37,767 nt of DNA from Meridianimarinicoccus zhengii (lineage in GTDB: Bacteria > Pseudomonadota > Alphaproteobacteria > Rhodobacterales > Rhodobacteraceae), in contig NZ_QDFI01000041.1 in assembly GCF_003254465.1 (NCBI RefSeq), positions 1-37,767 on the forward strand, given 5' to 3'. How positions within the stretch are numbered: position 1 is the first letter of the stretch; each line of letters opens with the position of its first letter. Positions 1 through 7,215 of this stretch are shown one piece after another. A program made the translations under genes and the position numbers. The notes under the pieces were generated by a model that had not been told where the DNA came from, searched no databases, and worked only from the letters and a program-made list of their open reading frames with translations.

Positions 1-858
1 GGGGCCGAGCGTGACGCGGAGCGCGCCGCTGCCGACGCGCGCGAGACCCGCGCCCGGTCCGAAACCCGTGCCGAAGCGGCGGAGGCGGCGGTGGCGGCCG
101 CGCGTGAGCGGATGCGCGACGAGGCGGAGGCGACACCCGACACCTTGCTGGAGCGGCTCGACGCGGACCCCGACACCATGCCGGGCGTCGCCGATCTCGA
201 AGCGTCGATCCAGCGGCTGCGCCGGTCGCGGGATGCCTTGGGCGCGGTGAACCTGCGGGCAGAAGAGGACGCTCGCGCTGTGCAGGATGAACACGACACG
301 CTGGTGCGCGAAAAGCAGGATCTGGAAGCGGCCACGGCGAAGCTGCGGTCCGGGATCGCCGCGCTGAACCGCGAGGGGCGCGAACGGCTCCTGACCGCGT
401 TCGAACAGGTCAATGCCAATTTCGGAACGCTCTTCACGCACCTGTTCAACGGGGGCGAGGCGCGGCTTGTTCTGGTGGAAAGCGACGATCCGCTGGATGC
501 GGGGCTGGAGATCATGTGCCAGCCGCCGGGCAAGAAGCTGTCTACGTTATCGCTGCTTTCGGGCGGTGAACAGACCTTGACCGCGCTGGCGCTGATCTTC
601 GCGGTGTTCCTTGCGAACCCGGCGCCGATCTGTGTGCTGGACGAAGTAGACGCACCGCTCGACGATGCGAACGTGACGCGGTTCTGCGACATGCTGGATG
701 AAATGACCCGCCGCACCGACACGCGGTTTCTTGTCATCACGCATCACGCGGTAACCATGTCGCGGATGGACCGGTTGTTCGGCGTGACGATGGCGGAGCA
801 GGGGGTGAGCCAACTGGTCAGTGTCGATCTGAAGCGCGCCGAGCAGATGGTCGCCTGA
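1..858 (+). CDS. smc: Chromosome segregation ATPase SMC, C-terminal part (5' end outside window)
   Basis: The open frame enters from the left edge and gives the last 285 residues. SMC proteins dimerise through a hinge, close an ABC-type ATPase head around ATP, and with ScpA/ScpB organise and segregate the chromosome. Visible parts are an Ala/Glu/Arg-rich coiled coil at the edge, the C-terminal head with the ABC signature [16 protein letters not shown], and the Walker B/D-loop segment [13 protein letters not shown], followed by the switch-histidine region LVITHH. The upstream sequence is in frame without a stop, so the gene starts outside the window and the GTG at 91 is internal. It ends with TGA and is followed by a GC hairpin and a convergent small gene. 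Family assignment is firm; RecN/SbcC-type ATPases are less likely because of the DEVDAPLDD form. Confidence 0.95.
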   Translation, partial: GAERDAERAAADARETRARSETRAEAAEAAVAAARERMRDEAEATPDTLLERLDADPDTMPGVADLEASIQRLRRSRDALGAVNLRAEEDARAVQDEHDTLVREKQDLEAATAKLRSGIAALNREGRERLLTAFEQVNANFGTLFTHLFNGGEARLVLVESDDPLDAGLEIMCQPPGKKLSTLSLLSGGEQTLTALALIFAVFLANPAPICVLDEVDAPLDDANVTRFCDMLDEMTRRTDTRFLVITHHAVTMSRMDRLFGVTMAEQGVSQLVSVDLKRAEQMVA

Positions 859-882
859 CGCCAGCATCAGGCAGGCGGGCCG

Positions 883-898
883 CGCCCCGAACGGGGCG
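883..898. terminator. Short GC hairpin between smc and the convergent small gene
   Basis: CGCCCC at 883-888 pairs with GGGGCG at 893-898 around a 4-base loop. It lies between two convergent stop codons (858 and 919). There is no T-run on either side, so a bidirectional terminator role is inferred from position only. Confidence 0.4.
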
Positions 899-918
899 GG
901 CCACAATCAGGCGCACGA

Positions 919-1050
919 TCAGGCCGCGCGCTTCTCGCGGAAGTTCAGTTCCCGCATCACGGCCTTGGCAGCCATGAACATCCCGGCGTCCTGCAAATCG
1001 CGGGCGCGGGCCTGCAGTTCGTCGTTCGTCAGCGTGGTCGGGTTCAGCAT
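919..1050 (-). CDS. Small conserved-looking protein, 43 residues, function unknown
   Basis: The reverse strand encodes a 43-residue protein starting MLNPTTLTNDELQARARDLQ and ending NFREKRAA. An AGGAGA Shine-Dalgarno lies six bases before the ATG (complement of 1057-1062). The sequence is polar and predicted helical, with Met and Ala in the middle (DAGMFMAAKAVMREL) and a basic end. It has no signal peptide, Cys pair or membrane segment. I do not recognise the family. It is convergent with smc and divergent from bchE, about 270 bp from the bchE operator region. The strong ribosome site and ordinary amino-acid make-up favour a real gene. Without conservation data this stays probable rather than certain. 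Confidence 0.65.
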   Translation of the reverse strand: MLNPTTLTNDELQARARDLQDAGMFMAAKAVMRELNFREKRAA

Positions 1051-1236
1051 TGTGTCTCCTTTCCAAGTGCGTCGGCTCTCCGCGGACGAAAAAGCCGGGC
1101 GCTGGCCCCATGTGCGGGGTCAGGTCCGGTCGTGCCCGATCTGGAAAGCGTGCCAACCGCGATGGGATCGCTGCTCCGGCACGGGCCTGCCACCATCGCG
1201 GCGGCGGCCCCTATGTGCGACAGTTATGCAACAAAG

Positions 1237-1261
1237 GGGCCGGGGAATCAACCCCCGGCCC
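1237..1261. other. Strong GC hairpin in the smc-bchE intergenic region
   Basis: A 9-bp perfect inverted repeat (GGGCCGGGG at 1237-1245 with CCCCGGCCC at 1253-1261) encloses a 7-base loop. Read leftward it is followed by CCTTTGTT, a weak U-rich tail. It could end a leftward transcript or be part of the bchE upstream region. The rest of 1051-1318 holds no gene that I can support. Confidence 0.4.
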
Positions 1262-1318
1262 GGCTTCTGTGCCGCCGCGACACGTCAGAGGTCCGCTGTC
1301 AGGAAAACCTGTCATACC

Positions 1319-1332
1319 TTGATATGTGTCAA
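1319..1332. promoter_or_regulatory. FnrL (FNR-type) box upstream of bchE
   Basis: TTGATATGTGTCAA is a TTGAT-N4-GTCAA dyad, matching the TTGAC/T-N4-A/GTCAA pattern of FNR-type boxes. Its centre lies about 60 bp before the bchE ATG. FnrL-dependent anaerobic activation of bchE is established in Rhodobacter; its use here is inferred from the motif and the target gene. It shares six bases with the adjacent PpsR/CrtJ palindrome. Confidence 0.7.
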
Positions 1333-1344
1333 TTTTAGATGACA
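1327..1344. promoter_or_regulatory. PpsR/CrtJ operator (TGT-N12-ACA) upstream of bchE
   Basis: TGTCAATTTTAGATGACA is an exact TGT-N12-ACA palindrome, the operator of the photosynthesis repressor PpsR/CrtJ. It begins inside the FNR-type box and ends 41 bp before the bchE start. Two more TGTCA half-sites lie just upstream at 1297-1301 and 1310-1314. The motif is seen; repression by PpsR is inferred from known control of bch genes. Confidence 0.7.
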
Positions 1345-1385
1345 CCCGGGAAACTACCCTGCCGGAAATGCAGGGGAGCCCCATC

Positions 1386-3065
1386 ATGCGAATCGTCTTC
1401 GTCCATCCGAACTACCGCTCCGGCGGGGCCGAGATCGCCGGGACGTGGCCGCCCGCCTGGGTCGCTTACCTGTCCGGCTCGCTGCGCCGCGCCGGGTTCG
1501 ACGACATCCATTTCATCGACGCGATGACCGATAACCTCGACGACGACATCGTGGGCGACCGGCTGGCCGCATTGGCCCCCGACGTCGTGGGCGTGACCGC
1601 AATCACCCCGTCGATCTACCAGGCGGAGAAGGTGCTGGAACTGGCGCGCGACCGCTGCCCGCATGCCCTGCGAATGCTGGGCGGGGTGCACGCAACCTTC
1701 ATGTTCAAGCAGGTCCTGTCAGAGGCACCCTGGGTGGACGTGATCGTGCGCGGCGAGGGGGAGGAGATCCTCGTGGCGCTGATGACCGCCGTCCGCGATG
1801 GCCGCTGGCCGGAAGACCGGCGCAAGATCCACGGGCTGGCATTCCTCGACAGCGACGAGATCGTGGCGACCCCGGCGGCGAGCACGGTCAAGGATCTCGA
1901 CGGGATCGACCCGGACTGGGAAATCCTCGACTGGGAGAAATACAAGTACATCCCCCTGAACACCCGCGTCGCCATCCCCAACATGGCGCGCGGCTGCCCG
2001 TTCACCTGTTCCTTCTGTTCGCAGTGGAAGTTCTGGCGCGACTACCGCGTGCGCGACCCGAAAAAGGTCGTGGACGAGATCGAGAAGCTGGTGAACGACC
2101 ATCAGGTCGGGTTCTTCATCCTTGCGGACGAGGAACCGACCATCAATCGCAAGAAATTCGTCGAATTCTGCCAGGAGCTGATCGACCGCGGTCTGCCCGA
2201 CAAGATCAAGTGGGGCATCAACACCCGCGTGACGGACATCTACCGCGACCGGGATCTGCTAAAATTCTACCGTAAGGCCGGGCTGGTGCATGTCAGTCTT
2301 GGCACCGAAGCCGCGGCGCAGATGAAGCTTGATCAGTTCAACAAGGAAACCACCGTCGCCGAGAACAAGGAAGCCGTGCGCCTTCTGCGCGAGGCCGATA
2401 TTCTGGTCGAGGCGCAGTTCATCGTGGGGCTCGACAACGAAACCGCCGAGACGCTGGAAGAAACCTTCCAGATGGCGTGGGACTGGCAGCCCGATCTGGC
2501 GAACTGGGCGATGTATACCCCGTGGCCCTTCACCCCTCTGTTCCAGGAGTTGAAGGACAAGGTCGAGGTCTTCGACTTCTCGCGCTACAACTTCGTGACG
2601 CCCATCATGAAACCCGCCGCGATGGAACGGGGCGAGCTTCTGGACGGCGTTATGAAGAATTACCGTCGCTTCTACATGCGCAAGGCGTTGTTCCACTATC
2701 CATGGCGCGGCACCGGCTTCCGGCGGCGGTATTTGCTTGGATGTCTCAAGGCCTTCCTGAAAGCCGGGTTTGCCCGCACGTTCTATGATCTGGGCAAGGT
2801 CGGCTACACCGGGCCGCAGAGCAAGAACAAGCTGGACTTCCATTTCGACGAGACCCGCACCATCGCGGAGGCGCAGATGGAGGATTGGGAAGCGAGCGCC
2901 GACCGGGCCGCCCGCGCAGCCGAACGCCGCGAAGCCGTGCGCGCGCAAGGCAAGGCCCGCGCGGTGGAACGCAGCGCCAGTTTCAAGATGCCCAACGGGG
3001 CCGAGGTCCGCGCCTGTGGCGGCGGCAAGGACCAGATGACCGAGGCGCAGCAGGAAGCCGTCTGA
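1386..3065 (+). CDS. bchE: Oxygen-independent Mg-protoporphyrin IX monomethyl ester cyclase (BchE)
   Basis: BchE forms the fifth (isocyclic) ring of bacteriochlorophyll without oxygen, using cobalamin and S-adenosylmethionine, and gives divinyl protochlorophyllide. The 559-residue protein has an N-terminal B12-binding-type domain (about 1-140, with [16 protein letters not shown] and the LGGVHATF segment). The radical SAM [4Fe-4S] motif C204-P-F-T-C208-S-F-C211 and a TIM-barrel core follow. The C-terminal tail is basic and Ala/Glu-rich. I chose the ATG at 1386 because AGGGGAG lies 7 bases before it and the protein begins [10 protein letters not shown]. An in-frame GTG at 1326 would lie inside the FnrL and PpsR sites. 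bchJ overlaps its stop. Neighbours are housekeeping genes (smc, aspS), so the pair appears detached from a main photosynthesis cluster. Confidence 0.93.
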   Translation: MRIVFVHPNYRSGGAEIAGTWPPAWVAYLSGSLRRAGFDDIHFIDAMTDNLDDDIVGDRLAALAPDVVGVTAITPSIYQAEKVLELARDRCPHALRMLGGVHATFMFKQVLSEAPWVDVIVRGEGEEILVALMTAVRDGRWPEDRRKIHGLAFLDSDEIVATPAASTVKDLDGIDPDWEILDWEKYKYIPLNTRVAIPNMARGCPFTCSFCSQWKFWRDYRVRDPKKVVDEIEKLVNDHQVGFFILADEEPTINRKKFVEFCQELIDRGLPDKIKWGINTRVTDIYRDRDLLKFYRKAGLVHVSLGTEAAAQMKLDQFNKETTVAENKEAVRLLREADILVEAQFIVGLDNETAETLEETFQMAWDWQPDLANWAMYTPWPFTPLFQELKDKVEVFDFSRYNFVTPIMKPAAMERGELLDGVMKNYRRFYMRKALFHYPWRGTGFRRRYLLGCLKAFLKAGFARTFYDLGKVGYTGPQSKNKLDFHFDETRTIAEAQMEDWEASADRAARAAERREAVRAQGKARAVERSASFKMPNGAEVRACGGGKDQMTEAQQEAV

Positions 3066-3667
3066 TGGACGGCGGCGCGCACGGGTTCGCGCAGGCGCGG
3101 ATCGGGCCGAACGCAGTGCTGCAGCTGGTGCCCGTACTCGACCGGACGCTCGGGCGCCCCGCACGGGTGCGGCTGCTGACGGGTGCCGGTCTGTTCGAGA
3201 TGCCGGACGGCACGGCGATGATCGACGAAGGCCCCGTCGCCCGGCTGCATCAGACCATGCGGCGCGACTTCCCCGACCTTGCGCCGGGCATGGCCGCTGC
3301 CGCGGGGCGGCGCACGGGCGACTACATCCTGATCCATCGCATCCCGCGCCGCGCACAAAGGCTGCTGCGCATCCTGCCTGCTGCGTTGTCCGCGCGGCTG
3401 CTGGCGCAGGCCATCGCGCAGCACGCATGGACCTTTGCCGGGTCGGGCCGGTTCCGGGTGGCCTCCCGTGTCCCGCTCGTCTTCGAGATCGCCGACAACC
3501 CGCTCGTGCGCGGCGAACACGCGGCGGCCCCGGTCTGCCACTGGCACGTGGCAGTGTTCGCACGGCTTTTCACGCGGCTGGCCGCGCCGGATTACACCTG
3601 CGTGGAAACCGACTGCTGCGCCAATGGCGCCCGCGCCTGCCGCTTCGTGCTGGCCCGCGCGGCTTGA
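3065..3667 (+). CDS. bchJ: BchJ, V4R-domain protein of bacteriochlorophyll synthesis
   Basis: The 200-residue protein follows bchE with TGATG overlap, so the two are translationally coupled. It carries a C-terminal V4R (4-vinyl-reductase) domain, seen in the Cys-rich end CVETDCCANGARACRF. BchJ was long annotated as the 4(8)-vinyl reductase. Later work on BciA/BciB makes a helper role, such as handing on tetrapyrrole intermediates, more likely than reductase activity. I see no flavin or NADPH motif. Length is close to the roughly 210 residues usual for the family. The stop codon overlaps the -35 hexamer of the putative aspS promoter. No separate promoter is visible, so it should share the bchE operators. 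Confidence 0.87.
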   Translation: MDGGAHGFAQARIGPNAVLQLVPVLDRTLGRPARVRLLTGAGLFEMPDGTAMIDEGPVARLHQTMRRDFPDLAPGMAAAAGRRTGDYILIHRIPRRAQRLLRILPAALSARLLAQAIAQHAWTFAGSGRFRVASRVPLVFEIADNPLVRGEHAAAPVCHWHVAVFARLFTRLAAPDYTCVETDCCANGARACRFVLARAA

Positions 3668-3692
3668 CTTCCCCCGCCATGCACGGTGTATC
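3664..3692 (+). promoter_or_regulatory. Candidate sigma-70 promoter of aspS
   Basis: TTGACT (3664-3669) and TGTATC (3687-3692) are separated by 17 bp. Transcription would start near 3699, giving a leader of about 27 bases before the aspS ATG at 3726. The -35 overlaps the bchJ stop. Confidence 0.5.
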
Positions 3693-3725
3693 GGCCCGGA
3701 TCATTGACAGCCGGGACAAGATGCC

Positions 3726-5753
3726 ATGCACGCCTATCGCAGCCAGACCTGCGCCGACCTGACCAAGGCCCATGTGGGCCAGACCGTGCGGCTGTCGGGA
3801 TGGGTGCATCGCGTGCGCGACCATGGCGGCGTGCTGTTCATCGACCTGCGCGACCATTACGGCATCACCCAGGTTCTGGCCGACAGCGATAGCCCCGTGT
3901 TCGCCGCGGTCGAAAAGGTCCGGTCCGAATGGTGCATCCGCATCGACGGTGTGGTGAAGGCGCGGGACGCAAGCCTCGTGAACCCCAAGCTGCCCACCGG
4001 CGAGATCGAGGTCTATATCCGTGACATGGAGGTTCTGGGTGCGGCCGAAGAGCTGCCCCTGCCGGTGTTCGGCGACCAGGACTACCCCGAGGAAACCCGC
4101 CTGAAATACCGCTATCTCGACCTGCGCCGCGACAGTCTGCACGCCAACATGATGCTGCGCAGCAAAGTCGTGGCCCATCTGCGCCAGCAGATGTGGGGGC
4201 TGGGGTTCAACGAATTCCAGACGCCGATCATCACGGCAAGCTCCCCCGAGGGCGCGCGCGACTTCCTCGTCCCGTCGCGCCTGCATCCGGGCAAGTTCTA
4301 CGCGCTGCCGCAGGCCCCGCAGCAGTTCAAGCAGCTCATCATGGTGTCGGGCTTCGACAAGTATTTCCAGATCGCGCCCTGTTTCCGCGACGAGGATCCG
4401 CGCGCCGACCGCTCGCCTACGGATTTCTACCAGCTCGACATGGAAATGAGCTTTGTGGAGCAGCAGGACGTGTTTGACACGATCGCCCCGGTGATCGCGA
4501 ACACGTTCGAGACCTTCGGGGGCGGGCGCAAGGTGGACGCGCCCGGTGACTGGCCGCAGATCAGCTATCGCGATGCGGCGCTGTGGTACGGGACGGACAA
4601 GCCGGACCTTCGCAATCCGATCAAGATGCAAGTGGTCTCCGACCACTTCCGCGACTCCGGCTTCGCGATCTTCGCGAAGCTGCTGGAGCAGGAGGGCACC
4701 GAGATCCGCGCGATCCCCGCGCCGGGCGGCGGAAGCCGCAAGTTCTGCGACCGGATGAACAAGTTCGCGCAGGAGCAGGGCCTGCCGGGGATGGGGTATA
4801 TCTTCTGGCGAAAAAGGACTGAAATCTTTGGCGATCTGAGCAACGCTATTGAGGATTTCCCGAAGTTCCTAACTGCTATCGTGAATATTATTCAAGGCAC
4901 GCCAGAGGAGCAGGCTTCAGCCACTAAGGCACTGGAGCACTTTGATAAACACTACAGCAATCATCTTGACGTGGACACTAAGCAGAAGGTGCAGGAACAG
5001 ATAGCTAGCCATTGGCGAAACGGGAACAGAGCTGAGGCCGAGTTTCTATTAAATGCGTACTTCGGTCCCTACGAAGCCGCAGGCCCCCTCGCCAAGAACA
5101 TCGGCCCCGAGCGGACCGAGGCGATCCGCCAGCAGCTTGGCCTCGGCGTCGGCGATGCGGCGTTCTTCCTTGGCGGAAAGCCCAAGGATTTCCAGGCCGT
5201 CGCGGGCCGTGCGCGTACCGTGATCGGGGACGAGCTAGGCCTGACGGACACGAATCGCTTCGCCTTCGCGTGGATCGTGGATTTCCCGATCTACGAAGCC
5301 GACCCGGAAACCGGCAAGGTCGATTTCGAACACAACCCGTTTTCCATGCCGCAGGGCGGGATGGATGCGCTCAACGGCGATCCGCTGGAGGTGCTGGGCT
5401 ACCAGTACGACCTTGCCTGCAACGGCTATGAGCTCGTGTCGGGCGCCATCCGGAATCACCGCCCCGAGATCATGTTCAAGGCGTTCGAGATCGCGGGTTA
5501 CGGGCGCGACGAAGTCGAGAAACGTTTCGGCGGCATGGTAAACGCGTTCCGCTACGGGGCGCCGCCCCACGGGGGCTGTGCGGCGGGTATCGACCGGATC
5601 GTGATGCTGCTGGCGGACGAGGCGAATATCCGCGAGGTCATCATGTTCCCCATGAACCAGCGCGCCGAGGACCTGATGATGGGCGCACCGTCCGAGCCCG
5701 CCAACGAGCAATTGCGCGAGTTGCGCCTGCGGGTGCTTCCGCCCGAGGCGTGA
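3726..5753 (+). CDS. aspS: Aspartyl-tRNA synthetase with an 87-codon low-GC internal insert
   Basis: Class II synthetase that charges tRNA-Asp in the cytosol. The N-terminal OB-fold anticodon domain contains [23 protein letters not shown]. Motif 2 is at [15 protein letters not shown] (F220 on), and motif 3 is at [18 protein letters not shown] (G611 on). A bacterial GAD domain lies between motifs 2 and 3. The protein is 675 residues against about 590 usual for bacterial AspRS. The excess sits in one block, K363 to about Y449, between GMGYIFWR and [13 protein letters not shown], which are normally separated by only a few residues. The block is predicted helical and encoded by DNA of about 48% GC, in a gene otherwise near 65%. 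Frame and catalytic motifs are intact, so the enzyme is expected to work. The tRNA specificity (discriminating or not) was not judged. Confidence 0.95.
   Translation: MHAYRSQTCADLTKAHVGQTVRLSGWVHRVRDHGGVLFIDLRDHYGITQVLADSDSPVFAAVEKVRSEWCIRIDGVVKARDASLVNPKLPTGEIEVYIRDMEVLGAAEELPLPVFGDQDYPEETRLKYRYLDLRRDSLHANMMLRSKVVAHLRQQMWGLGFNEFQTPIITASSPEGARDFLVPSRLHPGKFYALPQAPQQFKQLIMVSGFDKYFQIAPCFRDEDPRADRSPTDFYQLDMEMSFVEQQDVFDTIAPVIANTFETFGGGRKVDAPGDWPQISYRDAALWYGTDKPDLRNPIKMQVVSDHFRDSGFAIFAKLLEQEGTEIRAIPAPGGGSRKFCDRMNKFAQEQGLPGMGYIFWRKRTEIFGDLSNAIEDFPKFLTAIVNIIQGTPEEQASATKALEHFDKHYSNHLDVDTKQKVQEQIASHWRNGNRAEAEFLLNAYFGPYEAAGPLAKNIGPERTEAIRQQLGLGVGDAAFFLGGKPKDFQAVAGRARTVIGDELGLTDTNRFAFAWIVDFPIYEADPETGKVDFEHNPFSMPQGGMDALNGDPLEVLGYQYDLACNGYELVSGAIRNHRPEIMFKAFEIAGYGRDEVEKRFGGMVNAFRYGAPPHGGCAAGIDRIVMLLADEANIREVIMFPMNQRAEDLMMGAPSEPANEQLRELRLRVLPPEA
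4812..5072 (+). other. Low-GC in-frame insert within aspS
   Basis: Hand counts per 60 bases from 4801 give 45, 48, 45 and 57% GC, with roughly normal values on both sides. It uses codons that are rare elsewhere in the window (TTA, CTA, AAT, ACT, ATT). The encoded stretch begins [20 protein letters not shown] and ends [10 protein letters not shown]. It has no Cys/Ser splice junction and no intein blocks. I found no clear terminal repeats or target duplication, so the ends are set by where the AspRS family sequence stops and resumes. Confidence 0.75.
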
Positions 5754-5761
5754 CCCGGGAC

Positions 5762-5782
5762 GCGGCGGGCCCGACCCGCCGC
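5762..5782 (+). terminator. Hairpin after aspS
   Basis: GCGGCGGG (5762-5769) and CCCGCCGC (5775-5782) form an 8-bp stem with a 5-base loop, starting eight bases after the aspS stop. The following bases are pyrimidine-rich (CTTCC) but not a T-run. Termination is inferred. Confidence 0.5.
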
Positions 5783-5816
5783 CTTCCGGCTGCCAAGTTG
5801 CGAACAATTTTATCTG

Positions 5817-5831
5817 TTAAGCCTGAATTAG
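5817..5831 (+). promoter_or_regulatory. CtrA-like box upstream of flgE
   Basis: TTAA-GCCTGAA-TTAG has the TTAA-N7-TTAA layout of CtrA sites with one mismatch, 58 bp before the flgE start, in the only AT-rich patch of this gap. CtrA is known to control flagellar genes in Rhodobacteraceae. The site is a motif match only. Confidence 0.5.
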
Positions 5832-5888
5832 GTCGGGTGCCTTAGGCGTCGGAGACAGGAAATGTCTCTGAAGCGGAAAGGCACGTGC

Positions 5889-7196
5889 ATGTCGATTTCT
5901 TCCTCGCTGAACGCCGGGGTCATGGGGCTGAAGGCGAATGCCAACAAGCTCAGCGTGATCTCCGACAACATCGCGAACTCGGGCACCTTCGGCTACAAAA
6001 GGGTTGCGGCGGATTTCAACTCGATGGTGATCGGCAAATCCGGCGGCGCCTATTCCGCCGGTGGCGTCAGCATGACGACCCAGCGACTGGTCAGCGATCG
6101 CGGCTCGCTGGTCGGATCGTCGAATTCGACCGACATCGCGGTGCGCGGGCGGGGGATGGTTCCCGTCACGTCCGCGGCGGCGGTCAACGCGGGCAACGGC
6201 AAGCCGCCGATGATGCTTCAGACGACCGGGTCCTTCCGGACCGACGAGCAGGGATATCTTAAAAGCTCCAGCGGCCTGATCCTGATGGGCTGGCCTGCGG
6301 CGGATGACGGGACGATCCCGAACTATGCGCGCGACACGCCGGCCGGGCTTGAACCGATCAAGCTGAACGTGAACGAATTCGTGGGCGAACCGACGACCGA
6401 AATGGAAGTGATCGCCAACCTGCCCGCGACCTCGACAGTGGCCGGCGCGGCGGGTTTTGCCGAAACGCTGTCCGTCGAGTATTTCGACAACCTCGGGATG
6501 TCGGAAACCCTCAACGTCACGTTCACGCCGGACGTCGCCGCGACCGGCGATCCGGGCACGAACCGCTGGCGCATGGAGATCGCCGACAGTGCCCGGGCCG
6601 GCGCAGTTGTCGGGGAATACGAGATCACGTTCAACAACAGCCGTACGGCTGGCGGCACCATCGCCTCTGTCACGACGCTGTCGGGCGGTGCCTACGATCC
6701 GGCGACCGGTGGCCTGCGCGTGGACGTCGCGGGCGGCCCCATGGACATCACGATCGGTCGGCCGGGTAGCGCACAGGGGCTGACACAACTGTCGGACAGC
6801 TTCTCGCCCGTGGTCATCAACAAGAACGGGTCCGAGGTGGGCAACATGATCGGCGTCGATATCGATGCGAACGGCATGGTCAAGGCGACCTACGACAACG
6901 GGGCCGTGCGGACCGTGTACCAGGTGCCGCTGGTGGACATGCCGAACCCCAACGGGCTGACCGCGCTCGACAACCAGACATACCAGATCTCGAACGAAAG
7001 CGGCGCGTATTTCCTGTGGGACGCGGGCGATGGTCCGACCGGTGATCTGGTGAGCTTCGCGCGCGAGGAATCGACAACCGATGTCGCATCGGAACTGACC
7101 GATCTGATCCAGACGCAGCGCGCCTATTCGTCCAACGCCAAGGTGATCCAGACCGTGGACGAGATGCTGCAGGAAACCACCAATATCAAACGCTGA
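5889..7196 (+). CDS. flgE: Flagellar hook protein FlgE
   Basis: FlgE is exported by the flagellar type III system and polymerises into the hook that joins rod and filament. The 435-residue protein has the rod-family N-terminus SSLNAGVMGLKANANKLSVI followed by SDNIANSGTFGYKR. The middle is long and variable, made of exposed hook domains. The C-terminal helix is ELTDLIQTQRAYSSNAKVIQ. I prefer the ATG at 5889 over the one at 5862: GGAAAGG lies seven bases before it and MSISSSLNAG matches a normal family start. It is first in flgE-flgK-flgL-flgI, whose genes are 0-20 bp apart or overlap, and a CtrA-like box lies upstream. It could be confused with FlgF/FlgG, but the length and the central domains fit FlgE. 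Confidence 0.92.
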   Translation: MSISSSLNAGVMGLKANANKLSVISDNIANSGTFGYKRVAADFNSMVIGKSGGAYSAGGVSMTTQRLVSDRGSLVGSSNSTDIAVRGRGMVPVTSAAAVNAGNGKPPMMLQTTGSFRTDEQGYLKSSSGLILMGWPAADDGTIPNYARDTPAGLEPIKLNVNEFVGEPTTEMEVIANLPATSTVAGAAGFAETLSVEYFDNLGMSETLNVTFTPDVAATGDPGTNRWRMEIADSARAGAVVGEYEITFNNSRTAGGTIASVTTLSGGAYDPATGGLRVDVAGGPMDITIGRPGSAQGLTQLSDSFSPVVINKNGSEVGNMIGVDIDANGMVKATYDNGAVRTVYQVPLVDMPNPNGLTALDNQTYQISNESGAYFLWDAGDGPTGDLVSFAREESTTDVASELTDLIQTQRAYSSNAKVIQTVDEMLQETTNIKR

Positions 7197-7215
7197 GCGT
7201 TGAAAGGGACAGGGC

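Noticed and set aside
1214..1233. A further PpsR site (TGT...ACA) upstream of bchE
   Set aside because: The spacing is 14, not 12, bases, so it does not fit the operator.
1326..1385. Upstream GTG start for bchE, adding 20 residues
   Set aside because: It lies inside the FnrL and PpsR boxes and lacks a ribosome site, and the extra residues are not family-like; ATG 1386 has AGGGGAG at good spacing.
2259..3563. Long open frame on the reverse strand across bchE/bchJ (434 codons)
   Set aside because: Arg/Pro/Ala-rich product typical of antisense frames in GC-rich genes; no family similarity, while the forward genes are clear.
4812..5072. The aspS insert as an intein or insertion sequence
   Set aside because: Too short, no Cys/Ser splice residues or intein blocks, no terminal inverted repeats and no transposase.
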